Below, in pieces: positions 39,637 through 48,244 of a stretch of DNA of 64,000 nucleotides. The notes beneath the pieces were generated by a model. It worked only from the letters and a program-made list of their open reading frames with translations, was not told where the DNA came from and made no database searches. Every line of letters starts with the position of its first letter. Within the stretch, counting starts at the first letter, position 1. Origin of the DNA: Micromonospora coriariae (GTDB lineage Bacteria > Actinomycetota > Actinomycetes > Mycobacteriales > Micromonosporaceae). The stretch covers positions 3,224,001 to 3,288,000 of the forward strand of contig NZ_LT607412.1 in NCBI RefSeq assembly GCF_900091455.1, read 5' to 3'. The position numbers and the translations under genes were made by a program.

Positions 39637-40557
39637 ATGCTCCGTTCCGTCATCCTCGCCGCCTCCCGGTCATCCCAGGTCGAGCGGCTCGTCGCGACAG
39701 CCCCGTTCACCCGGGACGTCGTCCGCCGGTTCGTCGCCGGCGCCGCCACCGACGACGCGTTGCGCGCGACCCGCGGGCTCGTCGACGACGGCCTGGCGGT
39801 CACCCTCGACCACCTCGGCGAGGACACCGTCCGTCCCGAGCAGGCCACTGCCACCCGGGACGAGTACCTGCGGCTGCTGAAGATGCTCGGCGCCGCCGGG
39901 CTGACCCCGGCCGCCGAGGTGAGCGTGAAGCTCTCCGCCCTCGGCCAGATGATCGACGAGCAGTTGGCGTACGACAACGCGCGGGCGATCTGCGCGGCCG
40001 CCGACGCGGCGGGCACCACTGTCACCCTGGACATGGAGGACCACACCACCACCGACTCGACGTTGGAGGTGCTGGAGAAGCTGCGCAAGGACTTCCCGTC
40101 GACGGGCGCGGTGCTCCAGGCGTACCTGCGCCGCACCGAGTCGGACTGCCGGGAGCTGTCCTCGGCCGGGTCGCGGGTGCGGCTGTGCAAGGGCGCCTAC
40201 AAGGAGCCGGAGTCGGTGGCGTACCAGTCGGCCCGCGAGGTCGACAAGTCCTACGTCCGTTGCATGAACATTCTGATGTCCGGCGACGGCTACCCGATGC
40301 TGGCCACCCACGACCCCCGCATGATCGCCATCGGCGAGGACCGGGCCCGCTGGTTCGACCGAGGGCCGGAGCGCTTCGAGTTCCAGATGCTCTACGGCAT
40401 CCGCCCCGAGGAGCAGGCCCGGCTGGCCGGTGAGGGCTACACCGTGCGCACCTACGTCCCGTACGGCGACGAGTGGTACGGCTACCTGATGCGCCGGCTC
40501 GCCGAGCGCCCGGCCAACCTGGTCTTCTTCGGCCGGTCCCTGATCTCGAAGAAGTAA
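39637..40557 (+). CDS. putA: Proline dehydrogenase (monofunctional PRODH)
   Basis: 306 residues, FAD-dependent TIM-barrel domain that oxidises proline to pyrroline-5-carboxylate, the size of monofunctional actinobacterial and Thermus enzymes. Visible: V-K-L-S-A-L-G near residue 108, T-L-D-M-E-D-H, L-Q-A-Y-L-R-R-T, L-C-K-G-A-Y, A-T-H-D-P, and Y-V-P-Y-G-x-x-W-Y-x-Y-L-M-R-R-L-A-E-R at the end. The partner P5C dehydrogenase gene is not in the window. Followed by a strong hairpin terminator. Confidence 0.93.
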   Translation: MLRSVILAASRSSQVERLVATAPFTRDVVRRFVAGAATDDALRATRGLVDDGLAVTLDHLGEDTVRPEQATATRDEYLRLLKMLGAAGLTPAAEVSVKLSALGQMIDEQLAYDNARAICAAADAAGTTVTLDMEDHTTTDSTLEVLEKLRKDFPSTGAVLQAYLRRTESDCRELSSAGSRVRLCKGAYKEPESVAYQSAREVDKSYVRCMNILMSGDGYPMLATHDPRMIAIGEDRARWFDRGPERFEFQMLYGIRPEEQARLAGEGYTVRTYVPYGDEWYGYLMRRLAERPANLVFFGRSLISKK

Positions 40558-40574
40558 CCCGCACGTACCGGCCG

Positions 40575-40613
40575 ACGGGCCGGCGGTGACCCCTGTGGTT
40601 TCCGCCGGCCCGT
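40575..40613 (+). terminator. Terminator hairpin after proline dehydrogenase
   Basis: Perfect 12-bp stem ACGGGCCGGCGG / CCGCCGGCCCGT, 15-nt loop, 18 nt after the stop. Confidence 0.7.
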
Positions 40614-40637
40614 TCGTGTATCCAGGTTGACGGTCAC

Positions 40638-40675
40638 GGCTAATGAGGCTAGCCTTTTGGCTATGACAACTAGCC
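40638..40675. promoter_or_regulatory. GGCTA/TAGCC operator cluster
   Basis: GGCTA at 40638, 40647 and 40659 and TAGCC at 40650 and 40671; the set includes the palindrome GGCTAGCC and the inverted pair GGCTA-N7-TAGCC across the start codon. It surrounds the -10 of the hydrolase-tetR operon and is a plausible TetR autoregulatory site. Confidence 0.45.
40650..40655 (+). promoter_or_regulatory. leaderless -10 hexamer for the hydrolase-tetR operon
   Basis: TAGCCT, 7 nt before the ATG at 40663. Confidence 0.55.
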
Positions 40676-41463
40676 GGGTGCGGCGGGACGGCGGACACAT
40701 CGCGTACGAGGTGCACGGGGAGGGCCCCTTGGTCGTCCTCTCGCACGGCATGGGCGAGAACCGGGCGAGCTTCCGGCACCTGGTGCCGCTGCTGGTCGCG
40801 GCCGGCCACCGGGTCGCCTCGGTCGACGTTCGGGGGCACGGGGAGTCCAGCGTCGGCTGGCCCACGTACGCCCCGGCCGAGGTCGGCGCCGACCTGCTGG
40901 CCGTGGTCCGCGACCTCGACGCCGGGCCGGCGGTGCTGGTCGGCAGCTCGTCCAGCGCGGCGGCGGTGGTCTTCGCCGCGACCGACGCGCCCGAGCTGGT
41001 CTCCGGCATCGTGCAGATCGGCGCGTTCGTCGGTCAGCGGAAACTCAACCCGGCGCTGCGGGTGGCGCTGGCGGCGGTGCTGCGCAGCCCCCGACTGTTC
41101 GGGATGTTCCACAAGACGCTCTTCCCGGTGCACCGGCCCGCCGACGACGCGGCGTACCGCCGGTCGATGGTGACCAACCTGCGCGAGCCCGGCCGGATGG
41201 CCGCGGTGCGCGGGGTGGTCGTGCCGGTCGAGCCGCACTGGACCGCGCGCGCCCCGCAGGTCCGGCAACCGGTGCTGGTGTTGATGGGCGCCAAGGACCC
41301 GGACTTCCCCGACCCCGGTGCCGAGGCGCGGGCGGCCCGCCGGCTGTTCCGCACCGCCGAGGCCCGGATGATCGAGGAGTCCGGGCACTACCCGCACGCC
41401 GACCGGCCGCAGCGCACGGCCGACGAGCTGCTCGGGTTCCTGGCGGTGTGCGCCGGTGCCTAG
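40663..41463 (+). CDS. Alpha/beta hydrolase, first gene of a tetR operon
   Basis: 266 residues: oxyanion H-G-M-G-E-N, D-V-R-G-H-G-E-S strand, nucleophile elbow G-S-S-S-S (Ser at the third position), acid in G-A-K-D-P-D, catalytic His in S-G-H-Y-P-H. Complete catalytic triad, no signal peptide, substrate unknown. Its 3' end overlaps the TetR gene by 8 bp, so it is co-regulated with it. The start at 40663 was chosen over an upstream one because of the -10 hexamer. Confidence 0.8.
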   Translation: MTTSRVRRDGGHIAYEVHGEGPLVVLSHGMGENRASFRHLVPLLVAAGHRVASVDVRGHGESSVGWPTYAPAEVGADLLAVVRDLDAGPAVLVGSSSSAAAVVFAATDAPELVSGIVQIGAFVGQRKLNPALRVALAAVLRSPRLFGMFHKTLFPVHRPADDAAYRRSMVTNLREPGRMAAVRGVVVPVEPHWTARAPQVRQPVLVLMGAKDPDFPDPGAEARAARRLFRTAEARMIEESGHYPHADRPQRTADELLGFLAVCAGA

Positions 41464-42055
41464 GGCCGGCCTCAACCAGCAGATCGTGGTGCGGGAGGCG
41501 GCCCGGCTGGCCGACGAGGTCGGCTACCAGCGGCTCACCCTCGCCGCGCTGGCCGGTCGGCTCGGCGTCGCACTGCCCAGTCTCTACAAGCACGTCCGGG
41601 GGGCGGACGCGCTGGCCAGGAAACTCTCCGCCCTGGCCACCGCCGAGTTGGCCACCGAGCTGACCACCGCCGCCGCCGGCAGGGCCGGCGGCGACGCGCT
41701 CCGGGCGATGGCCGACGCCTACCGCGACTACGCCCGCCGGCACCCCGGCCGCTACCCGGCCACCCAGCAGGTGCCCGACCCGGCCGACCCGGAGCACGTC
41801 GCGGCGGGCGAGCGGGCGGTCGGTGCCATCTACGCGGTGCTGCGCGGGTACGGGCTCACCGGCGACGACGCGGTGGACGCCACCAGGGCGCTGCGCAGTG
41901 CCCTGCACGGGTTCGTGTCGCTGGAGGCGGCGGGCGGCTTCGGCCTGCCCCGCGAAGTGGACCGCTCGTACCACCAACTCATCGCCGGGATGGATCTCGC
42001 GTTCCAGTCCTGGCCCCGCGCTCGCGGCACCGTCAATCAGGCGGACCAGTCGTGA
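41456..42055 (+). CDS. TetR-family repressor (WHG-domain type)
   Basis: 199 residues. N-terminal HTH (L-T-L-A-A-L-A-G-R-L-G-V-A-L-P-S-L-Y-K-H-V) followed by a helical ligand domain ending with the TetR_C_33/WHG-like helix (S-A-L-H-G-F-V-S-L-E-A). GTG start within the previous gene and GTGA overlap with yrdB, so it is the middle gene of a three-gene operon and probably binds the GGCTA/TAGCC cluster at 40638-40675. Confidence 0.85.
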   Translation: MPRAGLNQQIVVREAARLADEVGYQRLTLAALAGRLGVALPSLYKHVRGADALARKLSALATAELATELTTAAAGRAGGDALRAMADAYRDYARRHPGRYPATQQVPDPADPEHVAAGERAVGAIYAVLRGYGLTGDDAVDATRALRSALHGFVSLEAAGGFGLPREVDRSYHQLIAGMDLAFQSWPRARGTVNQADQS

Positions 42056-42390
42056 TCCGGGCGTTCGGGCTGCTCCTGGTCTTCCTGCTGGAGTTGGCCG
42101 TCCTGGCCGTCGGCGTCCGGTGGGGCTGGTCCCTGGACGCACCCACAGCCGTCCGACTGCTCGCCGCCGTCGGCGTGCCGCTGCTGCTCGCCGGGCTCTG
42201 GGGCGTCCTCGGCTCGCCTCGTGCCCGGGTCCCGCTGCGCCCACCGGCCAAGTACGCCTTCCAGGCCGGGTGGTTCGTTCTGGGCGGCGGGATGCTCGCC
42301 CTGCTCGGGCGGCCGTGGCTCGGCCTCGCCCTGGTCGTCGTCTGGGTGGTCGTCACCATAGTGCTCCGCCGCGCCGGCCGCCCGGCCTGA
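42052..42390 (+). CDS. YrdB-family (DUF2568) membrane protein
   Basis: 112 residues with four hydrophobic helices (about 4-25, 32-55, 65-83, 87-106), matching the length and pattern of YrdB/DUF2568 (L-L-E-L-A-V-L-A-V start, W-G-V-L-G-S-P-R-A between helices 2 and 3). Function unknown. Last gene of the hydrolase-TetR operon; overlaps tetR by GTGA. Confidence 0.75.
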   Translation: MIRAFGLLLVFLLELAVLAVGVRWGWSLDAPTAVRLLAAVGVPLLLAGLWGVLGSPRARVPLRPPAKYAFQAGWFVLGGGMLALLGRPWLGLALVVVWVVVTIVLRRAGRPA

Positions 42391-42402
42391 GTGGCGTTCC
42401 CG

Positions 42403-42425
42403 GCCGGGCCCGGACGGGGCCCGGC
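42403..42425 (+). terminator. GC hairpin after yrdB
   Basis: GCCGGGCCC / GGGCCCGGC 9-bp stem with a 5-nt loop, 12 nt after the stop; no U-run. Confidence 0.45.
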
Positions 42426-42496
42426 GGCGTCCCTGCCCGTGGCCCGCCGGGTGGGTCGGGGGTCGTGCCGGCTTCGCCCGATCGGCCGAGAGGTCG

Positions 42497-42502
42497 TACC
42501 CT
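42497..42502 (+). promoter_or_regulatory. leaderless -10 hexamer for the membrane peptidase
   Basis: TACCCT, 7 nt before the GTG at 42510. Confidence 0.5.
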
Positions 42503-42509
42503 TCGCCGG

Positions 42510-43799
42510 GTGACCGACGGGGTGCATCAGCCATCACTGCGACGGCTCTGGCCACTGTGGACAGGGCTCGTGGTGTTCGTCCTCCTGCTGGGCTGCGGCC
42601 TGCCGACGGTGCTGCTGGTCGGCGTGGTGCGCGAATCGGGGGACCGGGCCGTCGTCGGCCGGGTCGGCACGTCGGCTACCGACGACCCCGCCACCGCCGT
42701 CGCCCGAGGGCTGGCCGACCGGATGACCGCCCAGCTCAAACGGCAGGCCACCGCACTGCTCGGCGGGGACCGGGCCGGCTTCCTCGCCGTCGCCGAGCCC
42801 GCCGCGCACACCGATCTGCGCCGCCGCTTCGCCGCGCTGCGCGCCCTCAAGGTCACCGTCTGGCGGGCCGAGCCGAGCGGCCTGCCGGCGCCGGTGGTCG
42901 GCAAACCGGGCGAGTGGCGGCTGCTGGTGCGCTTCCAGTACTGCTTCGTGGCCCCCGGCTGCCGCCCCAGCCCGGTGCTGATCGGCACCCGCTGGCGGGA
43001 GAACGCCGCCCAGCCCCTGCTGGTCGCCATGGAGGAGTCCAAGTCGGCGGAGACCGGCACCCGACCCTGGGAGATCAGTGACCTGGCCGTGGCGATCGGC
43101 GCGCGGACCATCGTGGCCACCACCCCGGCGCTGCGCGGCAAGTTGCCCGGTCTGCTCGCGCAGGCCGAGGCGGCGGCCACGGTCGCCGACGGGTACGTGG
43201 TGACCGGTTCGCCGCCGGACCGGTACCGGATCTTCTATGCCGGGCGCAGCGAGTGGCAGCGCTGGTACGGCGGCGACCGGCCACAGTGGACCGGTGGCTA
43301 CGCGGTGACGGTGGGCGGCGGCCACCACGAGGTGGTGCTCAACGCCGACGGGCTGCCGAGCAGCGGCGCCGACGACCTGCTCCGGCACGAGCTGACCCAC
43401 GCCGCGTCGCTGCCGGAGCGCGGCTATCCGGGCAAGACGACCTGGTGGCTGGTGGAGGGGCTGGCCGAGTACGCGGGCGCCGGTGGCCAGCCGGTCGACC
43501 GGTACGAGGGGCTCGCCCAGGTGCGCAAGCTGGTCCGGAGCAGTTGGGACGGCCGGCTGGAGGGCATCACCCCCGCCGCCGACGCCCCCGCGGACCGTGT
43601 CGGTGGCAGCTACGGCGTCGGCTACCTGGCCGTCCGGCATCTCGTCGACCGGTACGGGCCGCAGCGGCTGCTCGCCTTCTTCGAGGCCGTGGTGCACGGG
43701 CGCAAGGCGCTCGGGGACGCCGCCGAGCAGGCGTTCGGCGAGCAGTGGTCGACGTTGCACGACGAGTGCGTGGCGTACGTCCGCGCCGCCGCCGCCTGA
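42510..43799 (+). CDS. Membrane-anchored gluzincin-like metallopeptidase (peptidase MA-like)
   Basis: 429 residues: an N-terminal membrane helix (about 17-42), a domain of ~230 residues without recognisable motif, then the catalytic domain with H293-E-L-T-H and E-G-L-A-E-Y about 20 residues later, the zinc set of peptidase MA-like proteins. Because the helix has little ahead of it, the catalytic domain faces outside. Substrate unknown; no partner genes nearby. Start fixed by the -10 hexamer. Confidence 0.8.
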   Translation: MTDGVHQPSLRRLWPLWTGLVVFVLLLGCGLPTVLLVGVVRESGDRAVVGRVGTSATDDPATAVARGLADRMTAQLKRQATALLGGDRAGFLAVAEPAAHTDLRRRFAALRALKVTVWRAEPSGLPAPVVGKPGEWRLLVRFQYCFVAPGCRPSPVLIGTRWRENAAQPLLVAMEESKSAETGTRPWEISDLAVAIGARTIVATTPALRGKLPGLLAQAEAAATVADGYVVTGSPPDRYRIFYAGRSEWQRWYGGDRPQWTGGYAVTVGGGHHEVVLNADGLPSSGADDLLRHELTHAASLPERGYPGKTTWWLVEGLAEYAGAGGQPVDRYEGLAQVRKLVRSSWDGRLEGITPAADAPADRVGGSYGVGYLAVRHLVDRYGPQRLLAFFEAVVHGRKALGDAAEQAFGEQWSTLHDECVAYVRAAAA

Positions 43800-43828
43800 C
43801 GGCCCGTGGGGGTCGTGGCGGTGAGCCG

Positions 43829-43834
43829 TACGAT
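43829..43834 (+). promoter_or_regulatory. leaderless -10 hexamer for the MacAB-like operon
   Basis: TACGAT, 6 nt before the GTG at 43841. Confidence 0.5.
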
Positions 43835-43840
43835 CGATGG

Positions 43841-45232
43841 GTGCGCCGCACCCAGTCGCCGCGGCCTACCCACGTCACGCGGCCCCGCCTGCTCACCGCC
43901 CTGACCGCCGTCGCCGTCCTCACCGCCACCACCGCCGCCTCGTGCGGCGACGACCAGCCGCCCGTCACGCTCGCCTCGGCCGCTCGCAGCCCGGTCACCG
44001 AGGTGATCGACGCGCCGGCGACGGTGACCGCCCGCGCCGCCGCCACCCTGACCGCCCCCGCCGACGGCACCCTGGCCAGTCTGCGTGTCGAGCCTGGACA
44101 GCGGGTGAAGCGGGGCCAGGTGCTCGCCGTGGTCGACTCGCCCACCGCGCGGCAGCGGCTCCGTCAGGCGAAGGAGGCGCTCACCGCCGCGAAGCGAGCC
44201 GGCCGGGGCGTCTCCGCCGGCGACCTGACCGGCAGCCGGCGCGGCACCGACAAGGCCGCCGACGAGGCGTTCGACGCGGCGCGCAAGGCCGCCGAGAAGA
44301 TCGCCGACCCGCAGTTGCGGGACGCCCTGCTGACCCAGGTGACCTCCGCCCAGCGGCAGTACACCGCGGCCGCGCGCACCGCCGACCAGGCCGTCCGCGC
44401 GGTACAGCGGGGGATCAGCGGGCTGAACTCGGCCGTCGGCGCGCTCTCCGCGGCGCAACGGCTGCAGGCCCAGCAGGCGTACGACCTGGCGAAGGCGACA
44501 GTCGACGCGCTGACCCTGCGCGCCCCGATCGCCGGGGTGGTGCAGCCGGGCGGCACCCCGGCCGGCGGTGGCCCGACCGGTGGCCTCGCCGGGCTGCTCG
44601 AGCAGGCCGGTGGCGCCCAGGCGGCCGGGATCGACCCCTCGGCGCTGGCCCCCGGCCGGGGCGGGCCGCCCGCGGGCGTGGATGACGCGGTCGCGGTGGG
44701 CGGTCAGGTCACCGCCGGCACCCCGGTGCTCACCGTGGTGGACACCGGGCAGTTGGGGCTGCTGGCCGAGGTGGACGAGACCGACGTGCTGCTGGTCAGG
44801 GCCGGGGTGACTGCGACGGTCGAGCTGGACGCCGTCACCGGCGCCAGCTACGACGCCACGGTCCGGTCGGTCGACGTGCTCCCCACCAGCTCCGCCCAGG
44901 GCGGTGTCACCTACCGGGTACGCCTGGCGCTGGGCGCCGGGAAGCTGGCTGAGGACGAGCGGGCCCCGACGCCGCGCCCGGGCATGAACGCGATCGTCCA
45001 CCTGCGGGTGCGCGAGGCCGCCGACGCGGTGACCGTCCCCGCCTCGGCGGTCTTCTCCGCCGACGGCCGGGACGCCGTCTGGGTCGTCCGCGACGGGAAA
45101 GCGGACCGGGCACCGGTGACCGTCGGCGTCCAGGGATCGGACCTGGTGCAGATCCTCGACGGTGTGCAGGCCGGCGACCGGGTCGTGGTCCGCGGCGCCG
45201 ACAAGGTCCGCGACGGCCAGGAGGTGCGGTGA
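43841..45232 (+). CDS. MacA/HlyD-type membrane-fusion (adaptor) lipoprotein
   Basis: 463 residues. Signal sequence with a possible lipobox ending at C35 (T-A-A-S-C). Biotinyl-lipoyl-like hairpin with A-D-G-T-L-A-S-L-R-V-E-P-G-Q-R-V-K-R-G, a helical coiled-coil of about 120 residues, then a barrel and a C-terminal domain (N-A-I-V-H-L-R-V-R). In Gram-positives such proteins form a periplasm-facing adaptor on MacB-type exporters. An unusual Gly-rich insert (G-G-G-P-T-G-G-L-A-G) sits before the second barrel strand. First gene of a GTGA/GTGA-linked operon. Confidence 0.85.
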   Translation: MRRTQSPRPTHVTRPRLLTALTAVAVLTATTAASCGDDQPPVTLASAARSPVTEVIDAPATVTARAAATLTAPADGTLASLRVEPGQRVKRGQVLAVVDSPTARQRLRQAKEALTAAKRAGRGVSAGDLTGSRRGTDKAADEAFDAARKAAEKIADPQLRDALLTQVTSAQRQYTAAARTADQAVRAVQRGISGLNSAVGALSAAQRLQAQQAYDLAKATVDALTLRAPIAGVVQPGGTPAGGGPTGGLAGLLEQAGGAQAAGIDPSALAPGRGGPPAGVDDAVAVGGQVTAGTPVLTVVDTGQLGLLAEVDETDVLLVRAGVTATVELDAVTGASYDATVRSVDVLPTSSAQGGVTYRVRLALGAGKLAEDERAPTPRPGMNAIVHLRVREAADAVTVPASAVFSADGRDAVWVVRDGKADRAPVTVGVQGSDLVQILDGVQAGDRVVVRGADKVRDGQEVR

Positions 45233-46158
45233 CCGGCTTCCCGCCGGCGATCGAGGCGGTGGACGTGTCCCGGACGTACCAGCTGGACGGGGTGTCGGTC
45301 GAGGCGCTGCGCGGGGTGTCGCTGATCGTGCGGCCGGGTGACCACGTGGCGTTGGTCGGGCCGTCCGGGTCGGGCAAGTCCACCCTCATGCACCTCCTCG
45401 GCGGGCTCGACCGACCCACCGGCGGCCGGCTGGTCATCGGCGGTCGGGATGTCAGCGCCCTGTCTCCGCCGGAGATGGCGACCCTGCGCAACGAGACGAT
45501 CGGCTTCGTCTTCCAGGCGTTCCACCTGCTGCCGCGTACGTCGGCGGTGGAGAACGTGGCGTTGCCGCTGGTCTACCGGGGCGTGCCGGCCCGGCAGCGT
45601 CGGGAGCGGGCCGCGGCGATGCTCGGCCGGGTCGGCCTCGGGCATCGGCTGGACCACCGGCCCAACCAGATGTCGGGCGGTGAGCAGCAGCGGGTGGCGA
45701 TCGCCCGCGCGCTGGTCACCGAGCCGACGGTGCTGTTGGCCGACGAACCCACCGGCAACCTGGACAGCGTCACGGGCGCCGCGGTGCTGGAGCTGCTGGA
45801 GCGGTTGAACGTCGAGTCCGGTGTGGCGCTGGTGATGGTCACGCACGACCAGGAGGTCGCGGCCCGGGCCCGCCGCCGGATCACCATGCGCGACGGCGTG
45901 GTGGTGGCGGACAGCGCGGCCGACGACGGCCCCACCCACCTGCATGATCGACCGCTGTCCGTTGATCATGGTCGACCTGCGACACTGGTCCCCGCTCCCA
46001 GCGCGGAGCCCCGGTCCGTGTCCGGAAGCGGCCCGGGGCACCCGTCCGGTGGCTCTGGTGGCGCCGCCGGAGCCACCGGGCGCCTTCCGCACCCGCCGGC
46101 CAACGGCCGCGGGACCGGTGACGCCGGCGCGGCGACCGGCGACGGGAGCGAGTCGTGA
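45229..46158 (+). CDS. MacB/LolD-like ABC ATPase with C-terminal extension
   Basis: 309 residues. Walker A G44-P-S-G-S-G-K-S-T, signature M-S-G-G-E-Q-Q-R-V, Walker B V-L-L-A-D-E-P-T, D-loop G-N-L-D-S, H-loop V-T-H-D. The ATPase proper ends near residue 226 (I-T-M-R-D-G-V-V-V-A-D); the last ~80 residues are a Gly/Ser/Pro/His linker without fold, coded by DNA holding the inverted repeat CATGATC/GATCATG. Translational overlap couples it to adaptor and permease. Likely exports peptides, macrolides or lipids. Confidence 0.88.
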   Translation: MTGFPPAIEAVDVSRTYQLDGVSVEALRGVSLIVRPGDHVALVGPSGSGKSTLMHLLGGLDRPTGGRLVIGGRDVSALSPPEMATLRNETIGFVFQAFHLLPRTSAVENVALPLVYRGVPARQRRERAAAMLGRVGLGHRLDHRPNQMSGGEQQRVAIARALVTEPTVLLADEPTGNLDSVTGAAVLELLERLNVESGVALVMVTHDQEVAARARRRITMRDGVVVADSAADDGPTHLHDRPLSVDHGRPATLVPAPSAEPRSVSGSGPGHPSGGSGGAAGATGRLPHPPANGRGTGDAGAATGDGSES

Positions 46159-47339
46159 GGGTCGCCGAGGCGTGGCGGGTGGCGCTGGACGCCTTACGGG
46201 CCAACCGGCTGCGCAGCGCGCTGACCATGCTCGGGGTGATCATCGGGGTGGCCTCGGTGGTGCTGCTGGTGGCCATCGGCACCGGCACCAAACAGAAGGT
46301 GGAGCAGCAGGTCGAGGGGCTCGGCTCCAACCTGCTGCTGGTCGTCCCCGGCCGGATCGAGGTGGGGAACGCGCCGGTGGTCTCGCCGCTGACGCTCAAG
46401 GACGTGGACGCGGTGACCCGGGTGGTCGGCGATCCCGATCGGGTGGCGGTCACCATCGCCTCCGGGGCGACCGCGCGGGCCGGTGCCCGCTCCGACTTCA
46501 CCACGGTGCAGGGCGTACTGGAGACCACTCCGGAGGTGTTCACCCGGTCGCTGGCCCGGGGCCGCTACCTCACCGGCACGGACGTGGACACCAGCCGGCG
46601 GGTGGCGGTGCTCGGCGACTCGGTGGCCCGCGCCCTCTTCCCCGACCGGGACCCGCTCGGGCAGCAGGTGACGCTGGCCGGCGTGCGGTTCCGGGTCATC
46701 GGCGTCTTCGCGCCGCTCGGGCAGAGCCTCGGCGTCGACCGGGACGACGAGGTGCACGTGCCGGTGACCGCCGCGCAGCGGCTCTGGGGCACCCAGCGGG
46801 TGGACGGCATCGCGGTGAAGGCGCCGGACCGGGAGCGCATCGACGAGCTGGGCGAGCGGATCGTCGCCGAGCTCAACCACCGGCACCCGGACACCGAGTT
46901 CAGCGCTGTCACCCAGCAGCAGATCCTCGGCGTGCTCGGCGACATCCTCGGCGTCCTCACCGGCGTGCTCGCCGCCATCGCCGGCATCTCGCTGCTCGTC
47001 GGCGGGGTCGGCGTCTCCAACATCATGCTGGTAAGCGTCCGGGAGCGGACGCGGGAGATCGGGCTGCGCAAGGCCGTCGGTGCCCGCCCCCGTGACATCG
47101 GCGTGCAGTTCCTGTTGGAGGCGGTGCTGCTCACCACGATCGGTGGGGTGACCGGGATGGCCCTGGGCGTGGGTACCGCCCTGCTGGTGGACGCGCTGTC
47201 ACCGATTCCGGCGGCGATCACCTGGTGGTCGTTGGCGCTCGCGTTCGGCGTGTCGGCGGCGGTGGGCATCGTCTTCGGGGTGGTTCCCGCGCAGCGGGCC
47301 GGCCGGCTGGACCCGGTGGTCGCGCTGCGCGCGGAGTGA
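46155..47339 (+). CDS. MacB-type ABC permease (FtsX domain)
   Basis: 394 residues. One N-terminal helix, a large extracytoplasmic MacB-PCD domain (about 45-265) and three C-terminal helices with the FtsX-like block R-E-R-T-R-E-I-G-L-R-K-A-V-G-A. This is the MacB layout split from its ATPase. Together with the two upstream genes it makes a full MacA-MacB-type exporter without an outer-membrane channel, as expected in a Gram-positive. The 223 bp that follow hold no gene. Confidence 0.88.
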   Translation: MRVAEAWRVALDALRANRLRSALTMLGVIIGVASVVLLVAIGTGTKQKVEQQVEGLGSNLLLVVPGRIEVGNAPVVSPLTLKDVDAVTRVVGDPDRVAVTIASGATARAGARSDFTTVQGVLETTPEVFTRSLARGRYLTGTDVDTSRRVAVLGDSVARALFPDRDPLGQQVTLAGVRFRVIGVFAPLGQSLGVDRDDEVHVPVTAAQRLWGTQRVDGIAVKAPDRERIDELGERIVAELNHRHPDTEFSAVTQQQILGVLGDILGVLTGVLAAIAGISLLVGGVGVSNIMLVSVRERTREIGLRKAVGARPRDIGVQFLLEAVLLTTIGGVTGMALGVGTALLVDALSPIPAAITWWSLALAFGVSAAVGIVFGVVPAQRAGRLDPVVALRAE

Positions 47340-47562
47340 GCCCCGACCACACCGGGCTCCCGCAACCGGACGCCGGACGCAGGCGGGGAGATACCGGGAG
47401 CGTGGAGCGGGTGAACCGGCAACCAGAACATGATCAGTTGTACGAAGGGATCGCGCCGGTCACAGCCGCCCCGCTACCGTACTGGTAACACGCGCGTCGC
47501 CGGCCCGGCCCGGAGCATCCGTCGGGTTGGCACGCGCCGGGCATGGGATGGGTCGGTGAGCC

Positions 47563-47772
47563 ATGGCCGGGTCGCAGTCCGACGGACGGCTGTCGGAGGT
47601 CAAGTTCCTCACCGTTGCCGAGGTGGCGACGGTGATGCGGGTGTCGAAGATGACGGTCTATCGCCTGGTGCACAGCGGTGAGCTCACCGCGGTCCGGGTG
47701 GGCCGTTCGTTCCGGGTGCCTGAGCACGCGGTGCACGAATATCTCCGGGGTGCCTTTCAGGAGACCGCCTGA
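47563..47772 (+). CDS. Excisionase/BldC-type HTH DNA-binding protein (Rv0500A-like)
   Basis: 69 residues, nearly all a winged HTH: F-L-T-V-A-E-V-A-T-V-M-R-V-S-K-M-T-V-Y-R-L-V-H-S-G-E-L and the wing V-R-V-G-R-S-F-R-V-P. It is the MerR/excisionase-like fold of BldC. M. tuberculosis has Rv0500A here, and the synteny with bS22 and galE2-like genes supports orthology. Probably a small transcriptional regulator; target unknown. Weak ribosome-binding site. Confidence 0.8.
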   Translation: MAGSQSDGRLSEVKFLTVAEVATVMRVSKMTVYRLVHSGELTAVRVGRSFRVPEHAVHEYLRGAFQETA

Positions 47773-48021
47773 GCCACCGTCGCGCTCACCGAGCGCGACG
47801 TAGCGGGTCCTGGCGGGCCCCGAGGTCACTCCCGGAAAGCGGCATCGACGGGGGCGCGTTGGTCCTGCTGACGCTCTCCGGCTACCCTGGAGCCCGACCG
47901 AGACCCCACCGGTGCGCCCCGCCGCCCAGACTGGTCCGGTCCGTTGTCCGCAAGCGGTCGCCGTCGCCACCTGCGTGGTGTCATCCGGTCCGCCCCGCAC
48001 GTTGTATCGAAAGGCTGTCGT

Positions 48022-48123
48022 ATGGGCTCGGTGGTCAAGAAGCGCCGCAAGCGCATGGCTAAGAAGAAGCACCGCAAGCTGCTGCGCAAGACCCGCGTCC
48101 AGCGTCGCCGTCTCGGCAAGTGA
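48022..48123 (+). CDS. Small ribosomal protein bS22 (AURKAIP1/COX24-like)
   Basis: 33 residues, extremely basic: [18 protein letters not shown] at the start and R-V-Q-R-R-R-L-G-K at the end. It matches the tiny Rv0500B-type protein identified as bS22 on mycobacterial 30S ribosomes. It is too short for common gene finders. A GAAAGG is present 7 nt upstream. Position between the excisionase-type HTH and the epimerase is conserved in mycobacteria. Confidence 0.9.
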   Translation: MGSVVKKRRKRMAKKKHRKLLRKTRVQRRRLGK

Positions 48124-48244
48124 TCGCCGCCGGGCTCGCGGCCCGGCATCCGGCATCACTTGCCACCTGTCGACCTCCGGAGGCTCAGGTGATCAGGCCG
48201 TGGTCGTCCCGGCTCGATCACTCCTGCCGGGGTAGGTGTGTCAG

